Shown: positions 22,001 to 31,968 of the stretch, piece by piece
Position numbering within the stretch: position 1 is the first letter of the stretch
Layout: each line of letters opens with the position of its first letter
Source of the DNA: Laccaria trichodermophora
Lineage: Eukaryota; Basidiomycota; Agaricomycetes; Agaricales; Hydnangiaceae
Direction: 5' to 3'
Length of the DNA: 64,000 bases
NCBI GenBank assembly: GCA_018417955.1
Contig: JACTVC010000001.1
Coordinates: 2,542,001-2,606,000 of the forward strand
Program-made: the position numbers and the translations under genes
The notes under the pieces: model-generated
The model's database searches: none
What the model was told of the DNA's origin: nothing
The model's input: only the letters and a program-made list of their open reading frames with translations

Positions 22001-25000
22001 GTCAACCCATTCGCAAACGACGAGAAGGGTCAATCAAAAGCAAACGATCTTCCTTTCTATTTCATCGGCTTCAAAAGCGCTGCCCCCGAGTTCACCCTCC
22101 GTACTCGTATCTGGGCTTCCCTTCGTGCCCAGACACTCTATCGCACCGTCTCTGGTATGATGAACTACTCTAAGGCTATCAAGCTGCTGTACCGTGTCGA
22201 GAACCCTGAGGTGGTCCAGTTGTTTGGAGGCAACACCGACAAGCTCGAACGGGAATTGGAGCGCATGGCCAGGAGAAAATTCAAGTTTGTGGTCTCAATG
22301 CAACGGTACTCGAAATTCAACAAGGAGGAGCACGAGAATGCCGAGTTCTTATTGCGAGCATACCCCGACCTACAGATCGCTTTCCTTGAGGAAGAGGCTC
22401 CACGCAAGGAGGGTGGTGACCCCAGGATCTTTTCGTCGCTCATTGACGGACATAGCGAGTTCATCCCCGAGACTGGTCGTCGCAGACCCAAGTTCCGCAT
22501 CGAACTTCCTGGTAATCCCATTCTTGGAGATGGAAAGTCGGACAACCAGAATCATGCCATCATTTTCTACCGCGGGGAATACCTTCAGCTTATCGACGCT
22601 AATCAGGACAACTACCTTGAAGAGTGTCTCAAGATCAGGAACGTGTTGTCCGAGTTCGAGGAGTATGCCGTCTCGAGCCAGAGCCCATACGCTCAGTGGG
22701 ACCACAAGGATTTCACAAAGCCACCTGTTGCCATCGTTGGTGCCCGCGAGTATATCTTCTCTGAGAATATTGGTATCCTTGGTGATCTGGCTGCTGGCAA
22801 AGAACAAACATTCGGAACCCTCGCAGCGCGATCGATGGCGTGGATTGGAGGAAAGCTCCATTACGGACATCCGGATTTCCTCAATGCTCTATATATGACT
22901 ACCCGTGGCGGTGTGTCGAAGGCGCAGAAGGGATTGCACTTGAATGAGGATATCTTCGCTGGCATGAACGCATTTGGTCGTGGAGGTCGCATCAAGCACA
23001 CAGAGTATTATCAGTGCGGCAAGGGCCGTGATCTCGGGTTCGGAACCATTCTCAACTTCCAAACAAAGATTGGTACAGGTATGGGTGAACAAATGCTCAG
23101 CCGAGAATACTACTACCTTGGAACCCAACTTCCTATCGATCGGTTCCTTACCTTTTATTACGGACATCCGGGTTTCCAGATCAATAATATGCTGGTCATC
23201 CTATCAGTTCAAATATTTGTGGTGACCAGTAGGTGTTCAATTTGGGATTGTGGTTTTTGCGCTGACCATTTTCTTTGTAGTGGTGTTCCTGGGGACTTTG
23301 AATTCGCGGCTCCAGATTTGCAAGTATACCTCGTCAGGTCAATTCATTGGTGGTCAAGCTGGATGCTACAATCTAGTTCCTGTGTTTGAGTGGATTAGAC
23401 GTTGCATCATCAGCATTTTCTTGGTGTTCATGATCTCTTTCTTGCCATTGTTCCTTCAAGGTTCGTTGCTTCAACTCGTTTTTAATCTGCACACTCATTT
23501 GATGATAGAACTTGTTGAGCGTGGAACCTGGAAAGCCATCTTCCGTCTCGCGAAGCAATTCGGCTCATTATCACCCGTCTTCGAGGTCTTCGCTACCCAG
23601 ATCTATACCCACTCTATCCTTAGCAATTTGACCTTCGGTGGTGCTAGATATATCGCAACAGGTCGTGGTTTCGCAACCACCAGGATTCACTTCAGCACGC
23701 TCTTTTCGCGCTTCGCTGGGCCCAGCATCTATCTGGGGATGAGGACACTGATCATGCTTCTTTATGTGACCTTGTCGCTCTGGACACCCTACCTGATCTA
23801 TTTCTGGATATCCATCCTCTCATTATGTATTGCTCCGTTCGTGTTCAATCCGCATCAATTTGTGTTCTCCGATTTCATCATTGATTATCGGCAAGTTCAT
23901 CTTTGATTCTTACATGACATGCCGGCTGATCTCCTTTCGAAATCTAGGGAATTCTTGAGATGGATGTCCCGAGGTAATTCGCGGTCACACAACAACTCGT
24001 GGATTGGTTACTGCCGCCTGTCTCGCACCATGATCACTGGCTACAAAAAGAAGAAGCTCGGTCATCCTTCCGAGAAACTCTCTGGAGATGTTCCACGAGC
24101 GGGATGGCGGGCAGTCATCTTCTCCGAGGTCATCTTCCCTATCATAATGGCCGTTCTCTTCGTCGTAGCCTATATGTTCGTCAAGGCATTCCCCGATGCG
24201 GATGGGAAGTATCCCCCAAGTCCTCTGATCCGTATTGCTGTCATTTCACTCGGTCCCATTGTGTGGAATGCAGCTATACTTCTCACCCTCTTCCTGATCT
24301 CTCTGTTCCTGGGTCCTATGCTCGACCCTGTGTTCCCCATCTTCGGCTCCGTTATGGCATTCATTGCTCACGCCTTTGGAGTGGTGGGAATGATTGGTTT
24401 CTTCGAGTTCTTGGTAAGAATCAATGTCTATCCGCTACGCATCTTCATGCTGACTTTTATCAACAAAAGTGGTTCCTTGAGGCTTGGGATGCGTCTCATG
24501 CTGTCTTGGGTCTAATAGCCGTCATTGCAATTCAGCGTGCTATTCATAAGATTCTCATCGCCGTCTTCCTTTCACGTGAGTTCAAGCACGACGAAACCAA
24601 CCGAGCATGGTGGACCGGACGCTGGTATGGTCGTGGGCTTGGTGCACATGTAATGTCTCAGCCGGCGCGAGAGTTCATTGTCAAGATCATCGAGCTGTCC
24701 TTATGGAGCTCTGATCTACTTCTTGGACACATGCTGCTGTTCATGCTGACCCCGCCCATCCTGATACCCTACTTTGATCGCTTCCATGCCATGATCCTTT
24801 GTAAGCCTTCTTATTCAAGGATGTTTTCTGTCTCGCTAACTAGTTTTATCTTGCAGTCTGGCTTCGTCCATCGAAACAAATACGTGCTCCGTTGTACTCC
24901 ATTAAGCAGAAGAGGCAACGCCGCTGGATTGTAAGTATTGGACCCGTTTTACCCTGATTACGACTTACGTTTCTCACAGATCATAAAATACGGCATAATC

Positions 25001-25156
25001 TATATCGTAGTCATTGCCCTCTTCGTCATTCTCATTGCTATTCGTGAGTTTCCTGGTTGCTATCCAACTGATTGATTTTATTCATTCTACATCATTCCAG
25101 CCGCCGTATTCCGAACTACTCTAAAAATCAACTGCACTCTTTGTAACAATCTCTAA
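19078..25156 (+). CDS. FKS1: 1,3-beta-glucan synthase catalytic subunit
   Basis: Plasma-membrane enzyme that polymerises UDP-glucose into cell-wall beta-1,3-glucan; it is the echinocandin target. About 1,780 residues in a dozen or more exons. An N-terminal cytoplasmic region rich in Pro/Tyr/Asp is followed by the FKS1 domain ([40 protein letters not shown]). Then come membrane helices, the large glucan-synthase domain (for example [20 protein letters not shown] and [20 protein letters not shown]), and C-terminal helices ending at TAA 25154. Hot-spot 1 reads YLTLSFSDP (about 21093-21119) and hot-spot 2 reads EWIRRCIIS (about 23388-23414). The ATG at 19078 starts [13 protein letters not shown]; an upstream in-frame extension to 18985 exists but looks like leader sequence. 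No frame damage was seen. Confidence 0.95.
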
Positions 25157-25684
25157 AGGACCTTAATCTTCACGACCCTTATAGACCTTGCCCCGCCCAT
25201 ACCGTTTATCTTAATTCATTTCCGGGTGTCGGGATGCCCATGGACTTCCAGCGAGCAATCTTCCCGTCGACTATTGTGGATCATTTTTACCGCACGGACA
25301 TTTATGTACGCCTACCATACAAGACAAATATGATTACGATCTTGTCATTCACATCTATTTGGAGAGCTTCTGCTCGGAGATGTTCGCTAACCTCGCAGCA
25401 CAGCATCATCATCTCCCAAGATACCGCAATCATCCGCAAGGTGACAATCGCATCTATTCGTGGTTGGCTTCGAAACAGTTCGAATTTTCAAAGTTGCGAG
25501 GCGAGCGCATGTTTTTCGGAACACCGACCGGCCTAACGAACACACCTTTTGGAGTCGGTGGGACTTGGCTTTTTTCCCTTCGTCTGCCCATTTGCATATA
25601 TTAAGCGAGCTCTGACTTTCAGTTTGGCATCCCCCCGTCAACTACTCTTCACCCTCCTGCCAACTCACTGTCAATCAAGTTGCC
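25157..25684. other. FKS1 3' flank and thaumatin-like gene 1 promoter
   Basis: 528 bp with no recognised gene. A TATA-like TATATTAA lies at about 25598-25605, some 80 bp before the ATG at 25685. Confidence 0.5.
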
Positions 25685-27011
25685 ATGAAGTCCTATATCG
25701 GCGCTGGAGCCGCTGCGTTGCTGCTGCCAGGGGCTATTGCGCGTACCTTCACTGTATGTAAATTATGAACGTTTTTCTTTCACTAAACCCCGTCCTTCTA
25801 GGTACGCAACGCTTGCCCCTTCACGATATGGTAAGTTGACCTCCCACTATCCTTCTTGTTCAGCTGAAATGGACATGTCTAAATTAGGCCCGCAGTAATG
25901 CCTCGTTCCATGACCTCATATTACGGTTTGCAGGCCTGACGTCACTGCAGATGTTCACTGATCTGAACGTTGCCCAAAATGTGCCCTCCTTCGCAACTGG
26001 GTACTGAACGCCTTTTGATAGTGTGCTCTGGAATTCACGTTGATGATTCGAATAGATGGGAAGCTGGGGCATCCACCCAAGTCAACTTCGCGGTTCCTGA
26101 CAACTGGAAAGCTGGACGCATTTGGGTTGGTAATTTCAGCTGTACTTAATGTGGGTCATGCTGATTGGCGAATTTTCAGGCTCGTCGCGACTGCGACTTC
26201 TCGACCAATCCCGGCCCCAACTCCTGTCTAGATGGCGGATGTAATGGAGGTTTGGAATGTGACCCCCACACTGGCACTGTACGTACGCCCTTCCCAACTT
26301 CAAAACGTACAAAATAGAATTTTCTATAGGGTGTTCCTCCAGCCACAGTGGCTGAATGGACGCTCCAAGGCGACGGAAACCAAGACTTCTACGATGGTAA
26401 GTTTTCTTTGCGTCTCCGTCGTTCGAGTACCTTACCTGGCTTAAAACTGCGATCAGTCTCACTAGTCGACGGTTACAACCTACCAATGAGGATTGACAAC
26501 AATGTGGGTTGCCCAGTCGCTGACTGCCCTGTTGACTTGGGACCGAATTGTTTGTCTATCTGCCATTTCTGCCACATGACATCCTACTTATCGGCGTTTA
26601 TGACAGGCCCGACTCCCCTCAAAGGGCCTTTTGACTCTACTGGTTTCCCTGTCGGCTGTAAAAGTGCCTGCAACGCCAATCTGGATGGCAACCCAGGTCT
26701 GTGATAGTTCCTCCTGGATTCAAAAATGATGCGATAACTCATCTTTACCAGGAAACTCTGCCAACTGCTGCTCAGGCTCCCACAACACCGCGGCCACCTG
26801 TCCTAGTTCCGGTATGCATAACATTGCAGTTGATGTCCCTACCCTTTTGAAGTCCCTTTCTGCGATTTGTACAGGTGTCCAGTTCTATAGCTACTTCAAA
26901 GGAAACTGCCCCAACGCATACGCCTACGCCTTTGACGAGTCGAGTGGTACTGCCCTCTGGACCTGCAATTCCGGCCTGAACGCCGACTATACCCTGACTT
27001 TTTGCCCATAA
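25685..27011 (+). CDS. Secreted thaumatin-like protein 1
   Basis: Extracellular thaumatin-like (PR-5 family) protein; fungal members have been linked to beta-glucan binding or hydrolysis. A signal peptide (MKSYIGAGAAALLLPGAIA) precedes RTFTVRNACPFTIWPAMFTD. The spliced product of about 245 residues has 16 cysteines, the full set for eight disulfides of the large type. Typical motifs are WEAGASTQVNFAVPDNWKAG, GPNSCLDGGCNGGLEC, FYDVSLVDGYNLPM and CPNAYAYAFDESSGT. Nine or so short introns are visible. One exon is only 7 nt (25888-25894, GCCCGCA, codons WPA across two introns). It is followed on the same strand by a close paralogue with the same exon plan. Catalytic status is not decidable by eye. 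Confidence 0.93.
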
Positions 27012-28059
27012 ACGTCTCTTATTCGTGTTATACGGTTACCCCTCAATCGTCGGACTTGCATTTACCTAGGTACCTACCCTCCGGGCTGCTTTGATATATA
27101 TTGCATGTAAGTATACTAAGTACCTCAACACAACGGAGAATGCGTGCGAATTGGCTCGCAGTGGTGGACGGCAACTAGATGGTAACCTGCGCTAACTCCG
27201 GATCCAACTTGTTTGCGATCCAAAACTTGGTTTCGCAGCTCGCTGCCTAGTTCAGTGACGTCACCACTCTCGCATCGTGACTTCAAGTTCGTTCCTTGAA
27301 AGTTGAAACTTACTCACTTACTCTCGCCGTTAATTATCGTCCAACGAGGCGTTAATGTCGATACAACACATTGGGCCTTCAAACTGCGGCTAGTCGCTTC
27401 AGTGCTCTCGGGTGGCTCCAGAGTCCTAACCGCAGTCCCGATCATACTTTGTTCATAACCGTGAAGGTATGACTTCGAACGTTCCTCTCATCAGTCACCA
27501 GTGTGCGGCTGTGGTCATACTGACAGTGACACCACACCAGATTATGCCTTGCACACATCAGAAGCAAATGCCATCATTTGGCGAAGTTATCGGAAATCCA
27601 CCCTCCGCGGACCGCAGCTGTGATTGATCATTGACTGCATACGAGTTGGGCTGTTCGTTGGCAAGGACTCACTGGAAACGAAAGGCCTTTGAATTGGGTT
27701 GCCACATGCCCTGGCATTCATCTGACTTGTGGGTAAGAGTCATGCTGTGATCTGGCAAAAGGAATCGACGTCCACATCGAATCAACAACAAGCCTAGAAA
27801 CACCGCGGAGGATTCTATTTCCATCTACTACCTGCATTGCAAAAAAGAGCTGGATCACAACTTTTGGAATCCACCGACAGCGCCAGCTGCCTCGATCATT
27901 TGATACCACGAAATACCAAGATGCTTTGTATCGCCTACTACGAGACAACTGGATCAGAAGGCAATCAGAAGGTCGGGTTACATACTCAAGGCCAAGGAAT
28001 TGAACTAGTATAAAATGCGAGGATTCCGATACTTGGACCATAACTTACTCGACGTTCCC
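27012..28059. other. Spacer between the two thaumatin-like genes
   Basis: 1.05 kb with no recognised gene. A TATAAAA box lies at 28009-28015, 45 bp upstream of the second ATG; other content is unremarkable. Confidence 0.5.
28009..28015 (+). promoter_or_regulatory. TATA box of thaumatin-like gene 2
   Basis: Perfect TATAAAA 45 bp before the ATG at 28060. A strict TATA box so near the start fits a short leader and a strongly regulated gene, as is common for secreted stress or developmental proteins; that regulation is inference. Confidence 0.5.
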
Positions 28060-29379
28060 ATGAAGACTACTTTTACAATGACTCTCGCTTTAGCCGCTGG
28101 CGTTTCTGCTCGAACCTTCACGGTCAGTGCAGATGAAGCATAGCATCAATTATTCTTATGAAGTCCAAAAGGTGTATAACGCATGTCCATTCCCAATTTG
28201 GTATACTACCTATTCATGATGTTTTTCTTGTATTGACTACTCTTTAGGCCAGCGGTAAATATCTTTGCAATAAACTCCCAAAGGCCAACCTAGACTTTTC
28301 AGATGTTCACGGACTTGAATGTTGGGACTGCCATTCCAGCCTTCCAGACAGGGTGGGTGTAATACTTCATCGATTTTGTCCTGATTAACTTTTCAAAGTT
28401 GGGAGGCCCCTGCTTATTCAAAGGTTTCGTTCACTGTTCCAAACAATTGGAAGGCTGGAAGGATTTGGGTGAGCAGAATCATCCAATAGCTATGTCTCAT
28501 AACTCAAGGGGGCGTAGGGAAGGCGTAACTGCGATTTCTCCGGAAACCCAGGGCCTAACTCTTGCCTTGATGGGGGCTGCAACGGCGGCCTCCTTTGCGA
28601 CGCACATACAGGAACTGTGAGCCTCCAAGAACACCTGAAGATCTAATCCCTAACTCTCCCATTTAATAGGGTGTGCCCCCCGCAACTGCCGCAGAGTTCA
28701 CCCTCTCGACCGACAGCAACAAAGATTTTTATGATGGTGAGTGGAATCCGGTAAATGACATACAGATCCCAACCTCTCACCAGTGTCCCTCGTTGATGGG
28801 TTCAATCTCCCAATGCGAATCACCAACAACGTCGGTTGTCCTGTCGCGGAATGTCCAGTTGACCTTGGTCCCAGCTGTGTGTGATGGCAATTGAATATTC
28901 ATCGAATGTATCATTGATGCCTCAATCAGGTCCGTCGCAACTGCAAGGTCCTTTCGACTCTAGCGGATTCCCTGTGGGGTGCAAGTCCGCCTGTTTCGCG
29001 AATCTTGACGGAAACCAAGGTATAAATTTACCATTTCAACCATCTTCTGCGCTTCATGGATTTCATCACAGGAGACTCGGGTAATTGTTGCTCCGGTAGC
29101 CACAATACCGCCGCAACCTGTCCCCCTTCTGGTAACTGCGAGCTTTGCTATTATTTTTGTTATGTCTTACGTGCTTTTGGAACGACAGGCGTTGCGTTCT
29201 ACAGCTACTTCAGTCAGTCCCTTACTTTCGTAACTTTTTTAAATATGCACGCTAACAGACACACAGAAAAAAATTGTCCAAACTCATACGTATATGCATA
29301 CGATGAATCAAGTGGAACGGCCCTGTGGACTTGCGATGCTGCTCTTAACGCTGATTATACCGTCACATTCTGCCCTTGA
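28060..29379 (+). CDS. Secreted thaumatin-like protein 2
   Basis: Paralogue of the gene at 25685-27011. Signal peptide MKTTFTMTLALAAGVSA, then RTFTVYNACPFPIWPAMFTD. All 16 cysteines are kept, with WEAPAYSKVSFTVPNNWKAG, GPNSCLDGGCNGGLLC, FYDVSLVDGFNLPMRI and CPNSYVYAYDESSGTALWTC. Introns fall at the same positions as in paralogue 1, including the 7-nt exon (28248-28254, GCCAGCG). The two proteins are clearly the product of a tandem duplication, but intron sequences and flanks have diverged, so it is not recent. No lesions are seen; both copies are probably functional. Confidence 0.93.
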
Positions 29380-29812
29380 AGCGGTCGCTGGGGAGTTTCG
29401 ACTTCTCTGTTTTTCTTCTTGAAGTCCATTTTGTTTCTTTTTACAGTGGACGAGCTCTATACAGTCTTTCCAAGCATATGTATTGGCGGGTCGAATGGAC
29501 GCGGTTGAATGTCAATGACAGAATGCTTTGTTTTTCCGGCTTGTGCAACTTCGACTTTTCTCAAGACAGCAACTAAGTACTGGCAAATTATTTCTTGTGA
29601 GCTATGCTCTGGTCGAAATCGAGAGTTAAGTTTCCGCAACCATATTACAAACAAGTTGTGCTTACTGTTGAACTTCATGCAAGTTACATGTAAGCCGACA
29701 ATCAATCTTACAGACGCCCAACAGGTGCTTGCCTCATGTCCGCTAACGAGCCAATTTGGAGCCAATAGTGCAAAACAACAAGCATAAACAGCCCAACCTT
29801 ACTTTCTCCATC
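29380..29812. other. Spacer after thaumatin-like gene 2
   Basis: 433 bp without a recognised gene. It serves as 3' flank of the thaumatin-like gene and promoter of the next gene. Confidence 0.5.
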
Positions 29813-30523
29813 ATGGGCCGCTGGACACAATACGATGAAGTAAGCCGTTATACCAAAGCATCTCTGGTTTTGTCATAGCTCAACTTGTGCGCGACAGGAT
29901 GAGGCGCGCTTACCGGAAGGTATGCAGCGTATTGGCTACGACGCCGACTGCAGCCGCTACACCTTTCGTGATAAGGAAGGAAACATATACCAGAGTGCTC
30001 CTAGAGCACGGTATGGGATTTTAACACCCGTCTCTGACCCCGTTGCTGAGGTCATGAAGTCAAGGCCTCAGGCATTTGCCACTAATGGTAAGTCGTTAGA
30101 AGGATATACAGGGAGACCCTGACGCTACTTATTGTCCTTTATCACTCTCAACAAGACAAGCAGAAATCAAGGAGCCACTCTTTGAGTCCTGTAGACCAAC
30201 CGTTGAAAACTTTCCATGACTTGCTACCACCTAACGCCATCACGTCAGCCTCGCCGTCGGGGAGCAAGAAACCATTGCCCACATTGGCCACTACCACGAT
30301 TACTATAACTCCCCGCGAGCGCTTCGTACAAGCTGTGCGGAGAGCTACGCTGCCCAATATGCAAGGCGTTGTTCATAGTCTCAAACGCTCAATGACGTCT
30401 GCCAGAAGGGCTTCCTCTTCCAGGGAGTCCAGTGATACTCAAGGTCTTTTGGGAACTCCAAAAGGTTCATCGAATCTGGAACGCGCTACCTCTTCGGTTA
30501 CTGCTTGGTCAGGTCCTTCTTAA
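29813..30523 (+). CDS. Conserved fungal protein of unknown function
   Basis: Three exons: MGRWTQYDE (29813-29839), then from about 29899 to 30087 after a 59-nt intron, then 30156-30523. Roughly 200 residues. The N-terminal block MGRWTQYDEDEARLPEGMQR and GYDADCSRYTFRDKEGNIYQ looks like the conserved opening of an agaricomycete family, sometimes annotated next to LysM-type proteins; I cannot confirm that domain here. The rest is Ser/Thr/Pro/Arg-rich and probably disordered, with a basic stretch (SLKRSMTSARRASSSR). No signal peptide or membrane segment is seen, so it is probably intracellular. Function unknown. Confidence 0.7.
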
Positions 30524-30700
30524 ACGGAAGTACCGTAAAGCCACTGACTTGCAAGGACAACAAAGGAAGGATTTATTGTACATCTATGCTCACTCAGTCA
30601 TTTCAGATCTTACCCACAACCAAGCCCTTTGTACTCTAGTTTATTCGTCAATTTTCTGGAAGTAGTTACGAATGTATATCTCATGGGACATTTGGATTTT

Positions 30701-31762
30701 CACTGCGCACCCCAGGATGGATTATAATTACTGGGTGCCTAACCCAGTAAACATGTCTAAACAAACCGGTTAGCATGGAATAATCACCAGGCTACCAGGT
30801 GCATAACCTGTCTACTGGGTACCCTAGACCGGGTTATCAATGGGTTATTATAATATGTTTTTTGTCCAAATCACCCATTACCGATAACTTGTTTAACAAT
30901 TTTTTTAAAACCATTAACACGTTATCATTCACACAGTGAAATAACTCAGTAAACAAATTGTTTTAACTAGATTTTAAGGCCTTTGTTGAGCTCAAAAAGC
31001 TAATTCAAATGAACTATCATTTCATTTATTATTGACAATGCCTTCTGTTAAGTGCCTGTTTTCTGGGGCCATTTCTGAAGCACTCTTGAGCTGATGAAAG
31101 CTTTACATAAGTAATTTTTACCTTAGCAAGGTTTGAACTCTGGACTTGGCTGTTTTTTTTTTTCAGAGGGACATACGCACATGCAACTTACCACTTCACC
31201 ATCAGGGACAACAGGGTAAAGGAAATTTATGCATTTTCTACAGCTATTTACAGGTGAACATATATCCCCACAAATCACTCACTACATTCAAAAAATGGAA
31301 GTCCATTGAAATGGGAAAGGGAGGTAGAGTATGTTCACAGAGTCTAGTGTGCCTTCATGCTCAAAAGTTTATAAGATACAAAGATCCCTTGGCTCAGTGG
31401 CTTTGTATGCACTCATGTGTTGCCTTTTTATCACCAAGCCAAGGGATCAATTCACTGCGATGTCTAAAATTTGATGTGTCGAAATTTGAATGGGTGAAAG
31501 ATATTCGGTTACTGGTGACCAAAATAACCCGGTTGAACAACAACTCGTATATTGGGTTCTAAATAACTCATTGCTACCTAGTTAAAATGGGATTCCATTT
31601 ACTGTATGAATTATACTTGGTTACCCAGTAAATGAAATAAACCGGCAAAAACAGGGGAAAATAACTTGGAAGTAGTTAACTCGTTTAGTACTCAGTGAAC
31701 CAGTAAAAGATTAAAAATACTTGGCTAAAAAGTAAACTTAATCCGTTCTGGGGTGCACAGTG
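30701..31762. mobile_element. Non-autonomous CACTA-like DNA transposon (MITE-like)
   Basis: 1,062-bp AT-rich element with terminal inverted repeats of 24 bp, 30701-30724 and 31739-31762. Both begin CACTG(C/T)GCACCCCAG and differ by three transitions. The flanks carry TTT on each side (30698-30700 and 31763-31765), which fits the 3-bp target-site duplication of the CMC/CACTA group. Subterminal regions are full of short copies of ACTGGGT and ACCCAGT in both orientations, another CACTA-type habit. It encodes no transposase; the one sizeable internal frame (31146-31562) has no recognisable domain. The insertion lies 200 bp from the DBP4 stop codon. Superfamily is inferred from ends only; a hAT-like origin is less likely because no 8-bp duplication is seen. 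Confidence 0.8.
31383..31448. repeat. Internal hairpin in the transposon
   Basis: Perfect 12-nt inverted repeat GATCCCTTGGCT (31383-31394) and AGCCAAGGGATC (31437-31448) with a 42-nt loop. Confidence 0.7.
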
Positions 31763-31968
31763 TTTATTGTACCATTTGTAACCTCTACGCTTCTCGTTGA
31801 ATTGATTTCTGATTGATTCTGGTAACAAGTGCAACACGCCCATCACTTACTTGGCCTCCCAACAGATGCCTAGCAACTTTGAAAGCGTCGAATTCACAGC
31901 AATGGTGCTCGATGTATTGTAACAAAAAAGAACCTAAAAGACCGAAGGTTGAATGTCCAACCCAACAG

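Noticed and set aside
31125..31210. Functional tRNA gene
   Set aside because: Box-like words are present but acceptor and anticodon stems do not form. No other tRNA was spotted in the window.
31146..31562. 138-codon frame inside the transposon
   Set aside because: AT-rich, no transposase motif (no DDE or zinc-finger pattern), and it spans the internal hairpin; treated as chance.
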